A stretch of 64,000 bases of DNA from Conchocele bisecta (Eukaryota > Mollusca > Bivalvia > Lucinida > Thyasiridae): positions 68,190,828 through 68,254,827 of the forward strand of contig CM055274.1 in the NCBI GenBank assembly GCA_029237695.1, written 5' to 3'. Shown here one piece after another: positions 12,791-24,122 of the stretch. A program made the translations under genes and the position numbers. Positions within the stretch are counted from its first letter, which is position 1, and the number at the start of each line of letters is the position of its first letter. The notes under the pieces are model-generated. The model did no database searches and was not told the DNA's origin. It worked only from the letters and a program-made list of their open reading frames with translations.

Positions 12791-14069
12791 TGGTGTGGTA
12801 CTACAGTGTCTACCTACAGTGTGGCTTGGGTTATTGTAGTGAATGGTTGTGTAGACTCGCTACAGTGTCCTACCTACAGTGTGGCTGTGGGTTATAGTAG
12901 TTGAAATGGTTGGTGGTCACTACAGTGTCCTACCTACGTGTGGCTTGGTACAGGGTTGAAATTGGTTGGTGTGTCGCTACAGTGTCTACCTACTGTGTGG
13001 CTTGTGTACGGGGTTAAATGGTTGGTGTGTCGTACAGTGTCCCTACCTACAGTGTGGCTTGGGTACGGGTTGTGAAATGGTTGGTGTGTCACTACAGTGT
13101 CCTTATCAGTGTGGATTTGGGTATAGGGGTTAAGGTTGTTGGTGTGTCGTTTACAGTGTTCTACCTACAGTGTGGGCTTGGTATAGTAGTGAAAATGGTT
13201 GTGTTTGTCACTACTAGTGTACTTTCTACAGTATGTGGCTTGGGGTACAGGGGTGAATTGGTTGGTTGTTATCGCTACAGTGGTCCTACCTACAGTATGG
13301 CTTGGGTACAGGGGTGAAATGGTTGGTGTGTCGCTACAGTGTCCTACCTACAGTGTGGCTTGGGTACAGGGGTGAAATGGTTGGTGTGTCACTACAGTGT
13401 CCTACCTACAGTGTGGCTTGGGTATAGGGGTTAAATGGTTGTTGGTGTGTCGTTACAGTGTTCTACCTACCTACAGTGTGGCTTGGGTTTAGTAGTGAAA
13501 TGGTTGGTGTGTCACTACAGTGTCCTTTCTACAGTGTGGCTTGGGTACAGGGGTGAAATGGTCGGTGTGTCGCTTCAGTGTCCTACCTACAGTGTGGCTT
13601 GGGTATAGGGGTGAAATGGTTGGTGTGTCGCTACAGTGTCCTACCTACAGTGTGGCTTGGGTATAGTAGTGAATGGTTGTGGCTTGGGTATAGGGGAGAA
13701 ATGGTTGGTGTATCGCTACAGTGTGGCTTGGGAATAGGGATGAAATGGTTTGTGTGTCACTACAGTTTCCTACCTTCAGTGTGGCTTGGGCATAGGGGTG
13801 AAATGGTTGGTGTGTCACTACAGTGTCCTACCTACAGTGTGTGTTGGGTATAGTAGTGAAATGGTTGGTGTGCCACTACAGTGTCCTACCTACAGTGTGG
13901 CTTGGGTATAGTAGTGAAATGGTTCGTATGTCACTACAGTGTCCTACTTGCAGTGCTACTTGGGTATAGTAGTGAAATGGTTGGTGTGTCACTACTCTGT
14001 CCTGCCTACAGTGTGGTTTGTGTATAGTAGTGAAATGGTTGGTGTATCACTACAGTGTCCTACCTACAG

Positions 14070-14510
14070 TGCGGCTTGGGTATAGGGGTGAAGTGTCCTA
14101 CCTACAGTGTGGCTTAGGTATAGGGGTGAAATGGTTGGTGTCGCTACAGTGTCCTACCTACAGTGTGGCTTGGGTATAGGGTGAAATGGTTGGTGTGTCA
14201 CTACAATGTCCTACCGACAGTGTGGCTTGGGTATAGAGGTGAAATGGTTGGTGTGTCACTACAGTGTCCTACCTATAGTGGGGCTTGGGTATAGGTGTGA
14301 AATGGTTGGTGTCACTACAGTGTCTTACCTATAGTGGGGCTTAGGTATAGGGTTGAAATGGTTGGTGTGTCACTACAGTGTCCAAATGGTTGGTGTCACT
14401 ACAGTGTCCTACCTACAGTGGGGCTTGTGTATAGGGTTGAAATGGTTGGTGTGTCACTACAGTGTACAAATGGTTGGTGTCGCTACAGTGTCCTACCTAC
14501 AGTGTAGCTT
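14070..14510 (+). repeat. Variant satellite block, copy 2 of a long-range duplication
   Basis: This is the second copy of the 5,930-6,370 block, with the same succession of odd units, including the shortened GGGGTGAAGTGTCC unit and the two units ending GTGTCCAAATGG and GTGTACAAATGG. The surrounding consensus is clean here, so the shared variants are real rather than noise. Confidence 0.85.
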
Positions 14511-16019
14511 GGGTATAGGGGTGAAATGGTTGGTGTGTCGCTACAGTGTCCTACCTACAGTGTGGCTTGGGTATAGGGGTGAAATGGTTGGTGTGTCACT
14601 ACAGTGTCCTACCTACAGTGTGCCTTGGGTATAGTAGTGAAATGGTTGGTGTGTCACTACAGTGTCCTACCTACAGTGTGGCTTGGGTATAGTAGTGAAT
14701 GGTTGGTGTGTCACTACAGTGTCCTACCTACAGTGTGGCTTGGGTATAGTAGTGAAATGGTTGGTATGTCACTACTGTGTCCTACCTACAGTGTGGCTAG
14801 GGTATAGGGGTGAAATGGTTGGTGTGTCACTACAGTGTCCTACCTACAGTGTGGCTTGGGTATAGGGGTGAAATGGTTAGTGTGTTGCTACAGTGTCCTA
14901 CCTGCAGTGTTGCTTGGGTATAGTACAGTGTGGCTTGGGTATAGTAGTGAAATAGTTGGTGTGTCGCTACAGTGTCCTACCTACAGTGTGGCTTGGCTAT
15001 AGGGGTGAAATGGTTGGTGTGTCGCTGCAGTGTCCTACCTACAGTGTGGCTTGAGTATAGGGGTGAAATGGTTGGTGTGTCGCTACAGTGTCCTACCTAC
15101 AGTGTGGCTTGGGTATAGTAGTGAATGGTTGGTGTGTCACTACAGTGTCCTACCTACAGTGTGGCTTGGGTATAGTAGTGAAATGGTTGGTGTGTCACTA
15201 CTGTGTCCTACCTACAGTGTGGCTTGGGTATAGGGGTGAAATGGTTGGTGTGTCACTACAGTGTCCTACCTACAGTGTGGCTTGGGTATAGGGGTGAAAT
15301 GGTTGGTGTGTTGCTACAGTGTCCTACCTGCAGTGTTGCTTGGGTATAGTACAGTGTGGCTTGGGTATAGTAGTGAAATAGTTGGTGTGTCGCTACAGTG
15401 TCCTACCTACAGTGTGGCTTGGGTACAGGGGTGAAATGGTTGGTGTGTCACTACAGTGTCCTACCTACAGTGTGGCTTGGGCATAGGGGTGAAATGGTTG
15501 TTGGTGTGTCGTTACAGTGTTCTACCTACAGTGTGGCTTGGGTATAGTAGTTAAATGGTTGGTGTGTCACTACAGTGTCCTACCTACAGTGTGGCTTGGG
15601 TACAGGGGTGAAATGGTTGGTGTGTCGCTACAGTGTCCTACCTACAGTGTGGCTTAGGTATAGTAGTGAAATGGTTGGTGTGTCACTACAGTGTCCTACC
15701 TACAGTGTGGCTTGGGTATTGGGGTGAAATGGTTGGTGTGTCGCTACAGTGTCCTACCTACAGTGTGGCTTGGGTATAGGGGTGAAATGGTTGGTGTGTC
15801 ACTACAGTGTCCTACCTACAGTGGGGCTTGGGTATAGGGGTGAAATGGTTGGTGTGTCGCTACAGTGTCCTACCTACAGTGTGGTTTGCCTACAGATACT
15901 GACCTCTATACGAGGTTGACATTTTGATTGAATGTTCAGTCATGTAACATTACACTGATTGAAATTTATTTCAATTAAGAAAATGGCCATTGGATTGAGC
16001 TTTGGTAGAAATGGGCTGC

Positions 16020-16420
16020 CTTGAAGTGCTTATGGCATACCTTCGGCGTCGTAGGCGTCTGTCTGTCTGTCCGTCCGTCCGTCCGTCTGTCCGTCTTCAA
16101 AAATTATAATGGCCTATATTTTCTGTTTCCTTGCTTGCATTTGCTTCATATTTCACACACACATTGCTCCAAGGGTCCTCTACTGCGCTGTTGCAAATCC
16201 ACGTCCGTGCCGCCCCTTCTAAGCCCAGGGTCAAGATCACATACTTTGTGCATCCCGAAACCTTAACGCTCAGGTAAATGGCCTGTATTTTCCGTTTCCT
16301 TGCTTGGATTTGCTTCATATTTCACACACGCATTGCTCCAAGGGTCCTCTACCTCTGCTAAGCCCAGGGTCAAGGTCAAATACTTTGTACGCTCGAAAGC
16401 TTAACACGCTGTGGTAAATG
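16020..16420 (+). mobile_element. Fragment of a hairpin/microsatellite-headed tandem-core element
   Basis: It begins GAAGTGCTTATGGCATACC and GGCGTCGTAGGCGTC, then a (GTCT/GTCC)n microsatellite at about 16,058-16,094. Two incomplete core units follow, containing TTTCACACACACATTGCTCC, AAGGGTCCTCTAC and GGGTCAAG. The core is the one found at 29,407-30,944. It is 3'-truncated, with no recognisable terminus before 16,500. Confidence 0.75.
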
Positions 16421-16737
16421 ACTCATAAATTTTGTTTCCCTTATCCAGCACGTTGTGTTTTCAAATGTTCCCTTGCTTCCTTTGCTGCCACCGGGCGCGC
16501 TTCATTGTCCTCTGACAACTCTTGTCAGAATTTGGCATGTGGAACTGTTCCCACCCATGATGTACACTAATTAGATTTCCAGTTTGTCAAAGGAAGATTC
16601 GGATCAAAGAAATCCAATCTGATCCATTTCTCAGAGAAATTTTGCCGTGATCTTACAAAAATAATCATCATCATCTGGGCCTGTTGTTTCTCTAACCAGT
16701 GGTTTGATAGCACATGAGAATCATCTGCAATGTTTTT

Positions 16738-17405
16738 ATTCGCCCGTTTGAAAAAACTGGAAATATTATGTATTCATCTTGTACGGGCGGGCGTGCGGGT
16801 GGGCGGGCGGGCGGGCACAGCTTGTTCACAATAACTAGAGGGCTACTTGACGCATTGTAACCAAATTCCGTATGCAAGTTTATCACAGCAATACGACGAG
16901 GCTTATTGAATTCAATTCAATTTTCCGATGGCTTGTCTCCCTTCGGCGGCCATTTTTAATTTTCGCACTTTATATCCTGGTCCATGCAATAACTCAATTT
17001 CTACTTGACGCATAGGAACCAAAGTCAATATACATGTTTATCACAGCAAGACGAAGAAGCCTATTGATATGGCGGCCATATTTAATTTTAACGCAATAAC
17101 TCAAGTTCTACTTGACGTTCATTACCAAATTTGGCATACATGTTTATCACGCCAAGGCAAAGAAGTCTATTGATTTTCAAATATTTTTGAGGACTTATCT
17201 CTCCTTGGTGGCCATATTTAATTTTCGCACTCTGTATCCTTGTCCACGCATTAACTCGGGTTCTACTTAACCGATCGTAACCAAATTCGGTATACATGTT
17301 TATCACGGCAAAATGAAGAAGCCTATTGGTTTTCAATGAGTTATCTCCCCTTGTTGACTGGCCTTGCCTCGACAGACGTATATTGTGACCTTCAGCACTC
17401 TTGTT
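16738..17405 (+). mobile_element. Hairpin-headed tandem-core element, family H, copy 1
   Basis: The element follows a T-run (TGTTTTT) with ATTCGCCCGTTTGAAAAAAC, then a (GGGC)n tract, then units of about 150 bp containing CAATAACTC, TTCTACTTGACG, ATACATGTTTATCACGGCAA, GAAGAAGCCTATTGAT and TATCTCCCCTTGGTGGCCAT. It ends GACTGGCCTTGCCTCGACAG, then CAGCACTCTTGTT. The closest copy is at 35,768-36,391. No protein is encoded. I infer a non-autonomous element of the pearl/HINE type. Confidence 0.8.
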
Positions 17406-19190
17406 CAGAAATAAATTAAAAATGAAAATTGGCAGACGACAATATTCGGTTCCCCCCAGCCATTTAAAGGTTAATGGACTGGTCTTGGAATGAGCCTGGC
17501 AGTGTCCATGCGAGCTACTTAGGATTGCTTCCTGTTATGTAGTTTCTCCCTTTCAACGATGAGATTATCGGAGCATTATATAGGCTTCTTGTGACATAGA
17601 TGAAAGCTTTCAACAATACAGCTGCCGGCTTCCTCGACTAACAAGTTTTCTTCCCAGTAATTGCTATAGCTCCCTGATTATGATTATGTTATAAAGGATA
17701 CAAGCTGTAGTTAGATCACTATAGATCACTATTCAAGGATAAAGTTTGACATGATCTAAATGTCTTATATTAACACATCCTCTCCTGTCTATACCTTGCC
17801 CACATGCTGGGTAAATTCATAAGAAAAGTTTGAAAATTTGTGGAAGATGTGATAAAATATCGATTACTGCAGATCAGTCTGTACTGTCTGGTATTCAGAC
17901 CTACACTATTGTGCTGTTCGCAGTAAATCAAACGGGTTCATGTTCCTTGAAGACTCTTTGACTGAGTGTGAAGAGACGTCTGGATCTTCACTTCGCTATT
18001 ATCCTAAGGTTCATTTTTGCCAGTTTTTACCAGCCTGTTGATGAATGGCTGTTAAACCCCACTCACTCAGTCATTCTATCTATCAAAAATGTCATTATAA
18101 GACACTCTAGACCCAAGATTGTAAGACATTCCAGCAAGGCTTCTAAAATTTTAGAATGCCAATCGGTCCAGACATGACTGTCGGCCCGATGGAGCCAGCA
18201 ATACTAACAAGCACGCAGAAACAATGGTCTCTTAGCACAAAAATGAATCTATGTTAGCTCCACAAAATTACTAATAAGTATTATTTATTTATATAATGAT
18301 GTTCAATGGCTTATCATTGGGTAACATCATTTTAGGTCAGTTAACAGGGTCAAATCCCATATTTCATGTTTTTAGGGAAGAAGGAAAATCCCAAAATCAG
18401 AACAGAATATTTACAGACAAAAATGTACAGTCAGTGTATGTGTCTTCGCACACTTTACATATATTTTACTAATTATCAGAAACAAGTATACAAATAAAGT
18501 TCGACTTTGTTTGTATTTTGACAAATATGACACTCGACACCGGAAGTATGTGTGTCACATGTCAGACAGTTCATGCGAGTTCAAGGATGCGCCATTGTTG
18601 TTGTACTACGTGAACCAATTTGAAAACACTTGGAAGTGTACATGGCTTCGCACACACAAACTCTTCCGATCTAACTTATATAATCTAACAATTAAAATTG
18701 ATGTTCACTATCAATCCATTTTATTTCCAAATAATAAAAGACATATTAACTAAACATTTATGAAGACACCCACACTGGTGATGTCTGACACCCAGCTACA
18801 TCGACAGATTCAATTATGAAAAACAACACATATTATTGACCAAACACCCATGGCCACACCATCGCACCGAGGACAACAAACCAACATTACTATCCTACTC
18901 TCTATGCCTGGAAGAGAATATGAGCTGAAAAATCAGCGGCCGAGTCTAATCAGCAGTTGCTCCCTCAACACACAGCATCGGTGTGTCAGGTATGGTGTGT
19001 GTCCGGCCACAGGTTGAAGTGACAGACCATGGTCTATAAATACATTAAATATACAAAAAAAAGCATCGATAAGTGAAACAAAATAAGTTAAAACAAATAT
19101 TTACTCCCTCCTATAGTCATTAATGTGTTATAAGATGCTTTTAAAAAAATGTTAGCTTATTTTGTTTTCTCACTTAGGTATATTTAGGTT
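17406..19190. other. Non-coding AT-rich DNA, no gene seen
   Basis: I find no repeated module, convincing exon or RNA gene here. The only recognisable piece is at about 18,040-18,080 (GGCTGTTAAACCCCACTCAC), which resembles the tail of a tRNA-derived SINE such as the one at 21,538. Confidence 0.5.
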
Positions 19191-19194
19191 TTAC

Positions 19195-21505
19195 GTTTAT
19201 AAAATATCCTGGGCCCAGGATTATAAAACAGTCTTGGCCCAAGATTATAAAACATCCTGGACAAAATTACAAAACATTCTGGGCCCAAAATAATGAAACA
19301 TCTTGGGCACAATATTATAAAATTGTATGGGCCCAAGACTATACAATTTCCTGGGCTCAAGATCATAAAACATTCTAAGCCCCATATAATAATGCCCAAT
19401 ATAATACAACATTACAGGCCAAACATTATAAAACATTATAGGCCCAATATAATAAAACATTATAGGCCCAATATAATAAAACATTATAGGCCCAATATTA
19501 TAAAACATTCCAGTCCCAATATAATAAAACATTACAGGCCCAATATAATAAAACATTATAGGCCCAATATTATAAAACATTCTAGGCCAAACAATATAAA
19601 ACATTCCAGGCCCAATATAATAAAACATTGTAGGCCCAATGTAATAAAACATTCCAGGCCCAATATAATAAAACATTCCAGGCCAAACATTATAAAACAT
19701 TCCAGGCCAAATATTATAAAACATTATAGGCCCAATATTATAAAACATGCTAGGCCCAATGTAATAAAAAATTCTAGGCCCAATATAATAAAACATTATA
19801 GGCCCATTATAATAAAACATTTTAGGCCCAATATAATAAAACATTCCAGGCCAAACATTATAAAACATTACTGGCCAAATATTATAAAAACATTCTAGGC
19901 CCAATATAATAAAACATTCCAGGCCCAATATAATAAAACATTACAGGCCCCAATATAATAAAACATTATAGGCCCCATACAATAAAACATTTCAGGCCCA
20001 ATATAATAAAACATTCTAGGCCCAATATTATAAAACATGCTAGGCCCAATATTATAAAACATTCTAGGCCCAATATAATAAAACATTCTAGGCCCAATAT
20101 TATAAAACATGCTAGGCCCAATATTATAAAACATTCTAGGCCCAATATAATAAAACATTACAGGCCCAATATTATAAAACATGCTAGGCCCAATATAATA
20201 AAACATTCTAGGCCCAATATAATAAAACACTATAGGCCCAATATAATAAAACATTCTAGGCTCATTACAATAAAACATTTTAGGTCCAATATAATAAAAC
20301 ATTCCAGGCCAAACATTATAAAACATTACAGGCCAAATATTATAAAACATTCTAGGCCAAATATAATAAGACATTATAGTCCCAATATAATAAAACATTC
20401 TAGGCCCAATATAAAACATTCTAGGCCCAATATAATAATAAAACATTACAGGCCCAATATAATAAAACATTCCAGGCCAAACATTATAAAACATTCCAGG
20501 CCAAACATTATAAAACATTCCAGGCCAAATATTATAAAACATTCTAGGCCCAATATTATAAAACATGCTAGGCCCAATGTAATAAAACTTATAGGCCCAA
20601 TATAATAAAACATTCTAGGCCCATTACAATAAAACATTATAGGTCCAATATAATAAAACATTCCAGGCCAAACATTATAAAACATTACAGGCCAAATATT
20701 ATAAAACATTCTAGGCCCAATATAATAAAACATTCCAGGCCAAATATCATAAGACATTATAGGCCCAATATAATAAAACATTCTAGGCCCAATATAATAA
20801 AACATTCTAGGCCCAATATAATAATAAAACATTCCAGGCCCAATATAATAAAACATTCCAGGCCAAATATTATAAAACATTCCAGGCCAAACATTATAAA
20901 ACATTCCAGGTCAAACATTATAAAACATTCCAGGCCAAGCATTATAAAACATTCCAGGCCAAATATTATAAAACATTCCAGGCCAAATATTATAAAACAT
21001 TCTACGCCCAATATAATAAAACATTCCAGGCCCAATATAATAAAACTTTCCAGTCCAAACATTATAAAACATTTCAGGACAAACATTATAAAACATTCCA
21101 GGACAAACATTATAAAACATTCCAGGCCAAATATTATAAAACATTCCAGGCCAAATATTATAAAACATTCTAGACCAAACATAATAAAACATTCCAGGCC
21201 CAATATAATAAAACATTCCAGGCTAAACATTATAAAACATTCCAGGCCAAACATTGTAAAACATTTCAGGCCAAATATTATAAAACATTCTAGGCCCAAT
21301 ATTATAAAACATTCCAGGCCAAATATTATAAAACATTTTAGGCCCAACATAATAAAACATTCTAGGCCCAATATAACAAAACATTCCAGGCCAAACATTA
21401 GAAACATTCCAGGCCAAATATTACATTATAGGCCCAATATTATAAAACATACTGGGCCCAAGGTAATAAAACATTCCAGGCCAAACATTATAAAACGTTC
21501 TGGTT
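19195..21505. repeat. 24-bp minisatellite (about 95 units)
   Basis: The unit is AAAACATTCYAGGCCCAATA plus TTAT or TAAT (24 bp). A second subtype has GGCCAAACATTAT or GGCCAAATATTAT. Units at both edges (before about 19,400 and after about 21,440) are clearly more divergent than central ones. Since 24 is a multiple of three, several frames stay open on both strands for 100-227 codons (periodic peptides such as FYYIGPRM and NIIKHYRP). These are period artefacts. Confidence 0.96.
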
Positions 21506-21537
21506 CCAAGATTAGAATGTTGTTTTGCCCAAGATGT

Positions 21538-21700
21538 ATGGGCTGTGGCTCAGATGTAGAACCCAAGACTTCAATACTGAAGGTTGTGAGTTCAAAACCT
21601 ACCCTTAGCTAGGGCATGAAAAATACCCAATATGACCTTAGCTGTTGCTGGGATGTTAAACCCCATTAATTTCATTTCTTTACCCAAGACTATAAGAAAC
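21538..21700 (+). mobile_element. tRNA-derived SINE
   Basis: The head looks like a decayed tRNA promoter: an A-box-like GTGGCTCAGATGTAGA, then about 30 bp later a B-box-like GGTTGTGAGTTCAAAACC. The body ends GCTGGGATGTTAAACCCC, then ATTAATTTCATTTC, a tail style common in invertebrate SINEs. It sits directly beside the end of the 24-bp array. It is not a working tRNA gene, because the cloverleaf arms do not pair. Confidence 0.7.
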
Positions 21701-21916
21701 TTGTTTGGTTGGCTGAGCCTGCCAAGAGCACAAAAGCATCTTTTGGAGTACATTGGACACCAGTGTCATGTTGCCATTTCCAGCCATCGGTCAATATGCT
21801 TGTTTTCCCAGTGGCGGCCCATACCAATTCCTGGTTGTAAAACATGTTTGAATAGTCCACTTGATTCATATCGCCGTGTAATATGACATTGTTACTAGTA
21901 TATTTGTGGGATAGAA

Positions 21917-22135
21917 TTAACCCATTAAAGATGGGATACAATTATAGTACTATGTTACTTTTTAGGGGAAAAAATCCTATTTTCTTTTATTTCACAAAAG
22001 TATATGTTGTTACCACTCATTTGAGTCGAGACGGTTCAAATGAGTGGTAACAACATGTATCTTTTTGGAGAAATGAACAAAATAATGAGATTTTTTCAAC
22101 AAAAATTATCGTATCCTTAGACTGAAATGGGTTAA
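21917..22135. mobile_element. TTAA-flanked foldback MITE, family P4
   Basis: It starts TTAACCCATTAAAG and ends GAAATGGGTTAA, so inverted ends abut TTAA on both sides, as in piggyBac insertions. The centre holds a long hairpin, GTTGTTACCACTCATTTGA against TCAAATGAGTGGTAACAAC. Relatives lie at 24,552-24,640 and 59,967-60,176, and a left-end fragment at 23,038. Confidence 0.75.
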
Positions 22136-22192
22136 ATGAGAATATGTTTCATTGACTGAATGGTGAATGAACATTGTAGACCCTGAACTTAC

Positions 22193-22323
22193 TATGTAGA
22201 AGCTGTCTTTGTCATAAATTCTTCCAACTCTTATCTCATTTGCCCAGTCTGATAAAGGTCTGTATTGTTCTCTGTTCAGTTTGACAGTGAAATACCCGTT
22301 GATTTTAGCCAACAGTATAGATC
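22193..22323 (-). CDS. Possible internal exon, unrecognised
   Basis: On the minus strand an open stretch translates in part to NGYFTVKLNREQYRPLSD and then WANEIRVGRIYDKDSFYI, and is followed at once by a canonical donor GTAAGT at 22,187-22,192. The amino-acid composition looks more protein-like than other ORFs in the window. The acceptor side is weak (TACTAAG, with little pyrimidine tract), and I cannot assign a family. It lies just outside the MITE that ends at 22,135. It could be a real exon of a gene otherwise outside view, an exon relic, or chance. Confidence 0.2.
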
Positions 22324-22760
22324 CTTAGTACATCGCAGCAGTGTTCTACTGGCAGATCATGCTTTAGACTGGTCACAAATAACTTAGGCCCCATTTCTTC
22401 AATCACAGTGACATATAAGGTCATTAATTGGTAGCCTTCAGAATGCTTTTAGTCTGATCAATGAGGCGGTCATAGTCAGTTATTTCCCTTTTCATTCAAT
22501 TACCCGATAACTGAGGCAATTATTATAGCTTAGCTGCTGGCTGACAAATTGTACTTTACAACATTTGCATCCATTGTAGAATCTGGTTACCACAGTTACA
22601 GTGGAACATGTGCTGAAGGCCACCTTGGAATAGCAATTCCCTGTCTATAACAGCCATGCTTTAGTTTTCACAATTACACAATTACAACATGTGAATCAAG
22701 ACCACCTGTGAACAAAGGCCAGATTTTCTCTGCCTATTCACAGGTTTGACTGTACTTAGT

Positions 22761-23009
22761 TTAACTCTTTCACCCCTAAGTCACTGGAATGTATCTTGAC
22801 ATGTCAATTTTGCAACCAATCCAATCATCACAAACTGATTTTCAGACTAGTCCATTTATGAAAAGGGGTATTTTTTGTTCTCAAAAATATGACAAAATTA
22901 CTTTCAAAAAGTGCAGATCCTGATGAGACGGCTCGTTACGAGCCGGTTCATCTGGATCTGCACTGTTTGCATAAACCGCTATAACGGGCTTTCGTGTTCA
23001 AAGGGTTAA
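22761..23009. mobile_element. TTAA-flanked foldback MITE, family P2
   Basis: The ends are TTAACTCTTTCACCCCTAAG and TTCAAAGGGTTAA. The interior holds an imperfect hairpin: AGTGCAGATCCTGATGAGAC, GGCTCGT, ACGAGCC, then GGTTCATCTGGATCTGCACT. Truncated relatives are at 40,218-40,370, 54,478-54,641 and 60,913-61,045. TTAA at both ends suggests piggyBac mobilisation. Confidence 0.75.
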
Positions 23010-23037
23010 CATCTAATCATTTAACTGACGGTAGTAT

Positions 23038-23080
23038 TAACCCATTACATGCAGAGGATATGCTGGAACATTATACATAA
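23038..23080 (+). mobile_element. Left-end fragment of a P4-like MITE
   Basis: TTAACCCATTACATGC, then AGAGGATATGCTGG, matches the left end of the copy at 59,967 (ATAACCAATTACATGCTGAG). No matching right end was found nearby. Confidence 0.5.
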
Positions 23081-23259
23081 TTATGTTCACCTTTTTGAAT
23101 AGATTGCTGCAGATGTGACCGCTGATCCGGGACCAAGTTCCCGGTATATGTCTACACACATAATAATTAAGGTCCGTTTTTTTCAGCACATTTTTATTCG
23201 GGCGCCAGCGAAGAATTATACAACCAACATCCAAACTTGAGGTCTTACAGCTTTTGTGC

Positions 23260-23960
23260 AAATGAGCTTATGTCGGTCGCAGCACATATTTTGTGGGTTG
23301 AACTAAAAACACGGGTCTTACACCATAACAAATAGTTTTGTTTGCTTTTTTGTGCTAAATTTGTTACTGCACATGTTTCCATAGTCTAAGGGTGCGACGA
23401 TTAACCGCCATACTCGATTCTTTGCGATTTGTACTCCATGGTTTGGTGTACGAATACACTCTTCAGAATAGGTCTCAGAATAGATTTATCATTTTGGGTT
23501 TTCCAAAAATCTATTTTTAACTCATTTTGTTGTTGTTGCTGCTGTGAAATTCCAGCGCTTTTTTTTCGCGAAATTCTTTCCACTCTAGATTTGTTATTAG
23601 TCTATAAGTCATCCACAAACACATACTGCGAAGAATTTCAGGATGTTCAGTCCTTTGATTCGGTTAGGTTTTCTCCAAATTGACAGTAATTTGAAAATCA
23701 ACTTACCATACATAAACTGTTTGCTTTACAGCCAGTAAACTATCAATTTGCATATGTTGCAAGTGACCTAACTAATCTCCCATTAAGTATGAATTGTGGC
23801 TTTCTCAGGGTGAACAAACGTCACAAATGTCCGTGTCACTTCTCTCACCCAGCGATCAATATGCAGTAATCAGTGAATCTATTCATTTATCAAGCAATGT
23901 TTAATCAACCCTGGTTCAATCTATCACTCGTCTTCCAGCATCTGCTCTATATCACTCCTG
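23260..23960. other. Non-coding DNA, no gene seen
   Basis: No repeats or exons stand out. A short (TTG)n/(CTG) tract at about 23,528-23,542 gives a poly-C or poly-Q run in short ORFs on either strand; neither ORF looks coding. Confidence 0.5.
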
Positions 23961-23964
23961 TGCC

Positions 23965-24110
23965 TATAAAACTTCTCTGAGTATGTTCCCAAAGTTTGTA
24001 CTCTAAGTCAGGAAGTTTGATTGGCTGAGACTGAGCACAGCTCAGCCTCTACCTATCAAACTTCCTTATTTCGAGCATGAAAATGGAGCGCATGCTCAGA
24101 GAGTTTTATA
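23965..24110. mobile_element. 146-bp foldback MITE
   Basis: The two halves are inverted copies. TATAAAACTTCTCTGAGTAT at the left pairs with ATGCTCAGAGAGTTTTATA at the right. GGAAGTTTGATTGGCTGAG pairs with CTCAGCC and then ATCAAACTTCC near the centre. There is no coding content. Confidence 0.75.
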
Positions 24111-24122
24111 ATCGTAGGTTCT

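Larger units (their letters stand above)
1..15890 (+). repeat. 58-bp satellite array (runs off left edge)
   Basis: The unit is 58 bp. It reads CCTACCTACAGTGTGGCTTG, then GGTATAGGGGTGAAATGG, then TTGGTGTGTCACTACAGTGT, and repeats head to tail. About 270 units are present. Two common positions vary: TATAGGGG against TATAGTAG, and CACTACAG against CGCTACAG. The plus strand is strongly G/T-rich. Because 58 is not a multiple of three, each frame cycles over 174 bp, which generates many ORFs of 60-170 codons with repeated peptide words such as SYLQCGLGI and WLVCHYSVLP. I do not regard these as genes. The last units end in unique DNA at about 15,890; the first base of the window is already inside the array. 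Confidence 0.97.

Noticed and set aside
200..15291. Dozens of ORFs of 60-174 codons with SYLQCGLGIGVKWLVCHYS-like peptides
   Set aside because: They are the three rotating frames of the 58-bp satellite (174-bp super-period). Frames change wherever a monomer has an indel, and there is no start, splice or domain logic.
16775..16815. CpG-island promoter suggested by the (GGGC)n tract
   Set aside because: It is the microsatellite head of an H-type element. Equivalent tracts head B, I and J elements.
19245..21417. Long periodic ORFs (up to 227 codons) on both strands, looking like a repetitive structural protein
   Set aside because: The 24-bp period is a multiple of three, so open frames on both strands are automatic. 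Unit indels break them and edge units contain stops.
19195..21505. CRISPR-like array
   Set aside because: Units are contiguous 24-mers with no spacer sequences.
21538..21610. Functional tRNA gene
   Set aside because: A- and B-box-like words are present, but acceptor and anticodon arms do not pair and the sequence continues into a SINE body. The same applies at 47,520-47,585 on the minus strand.
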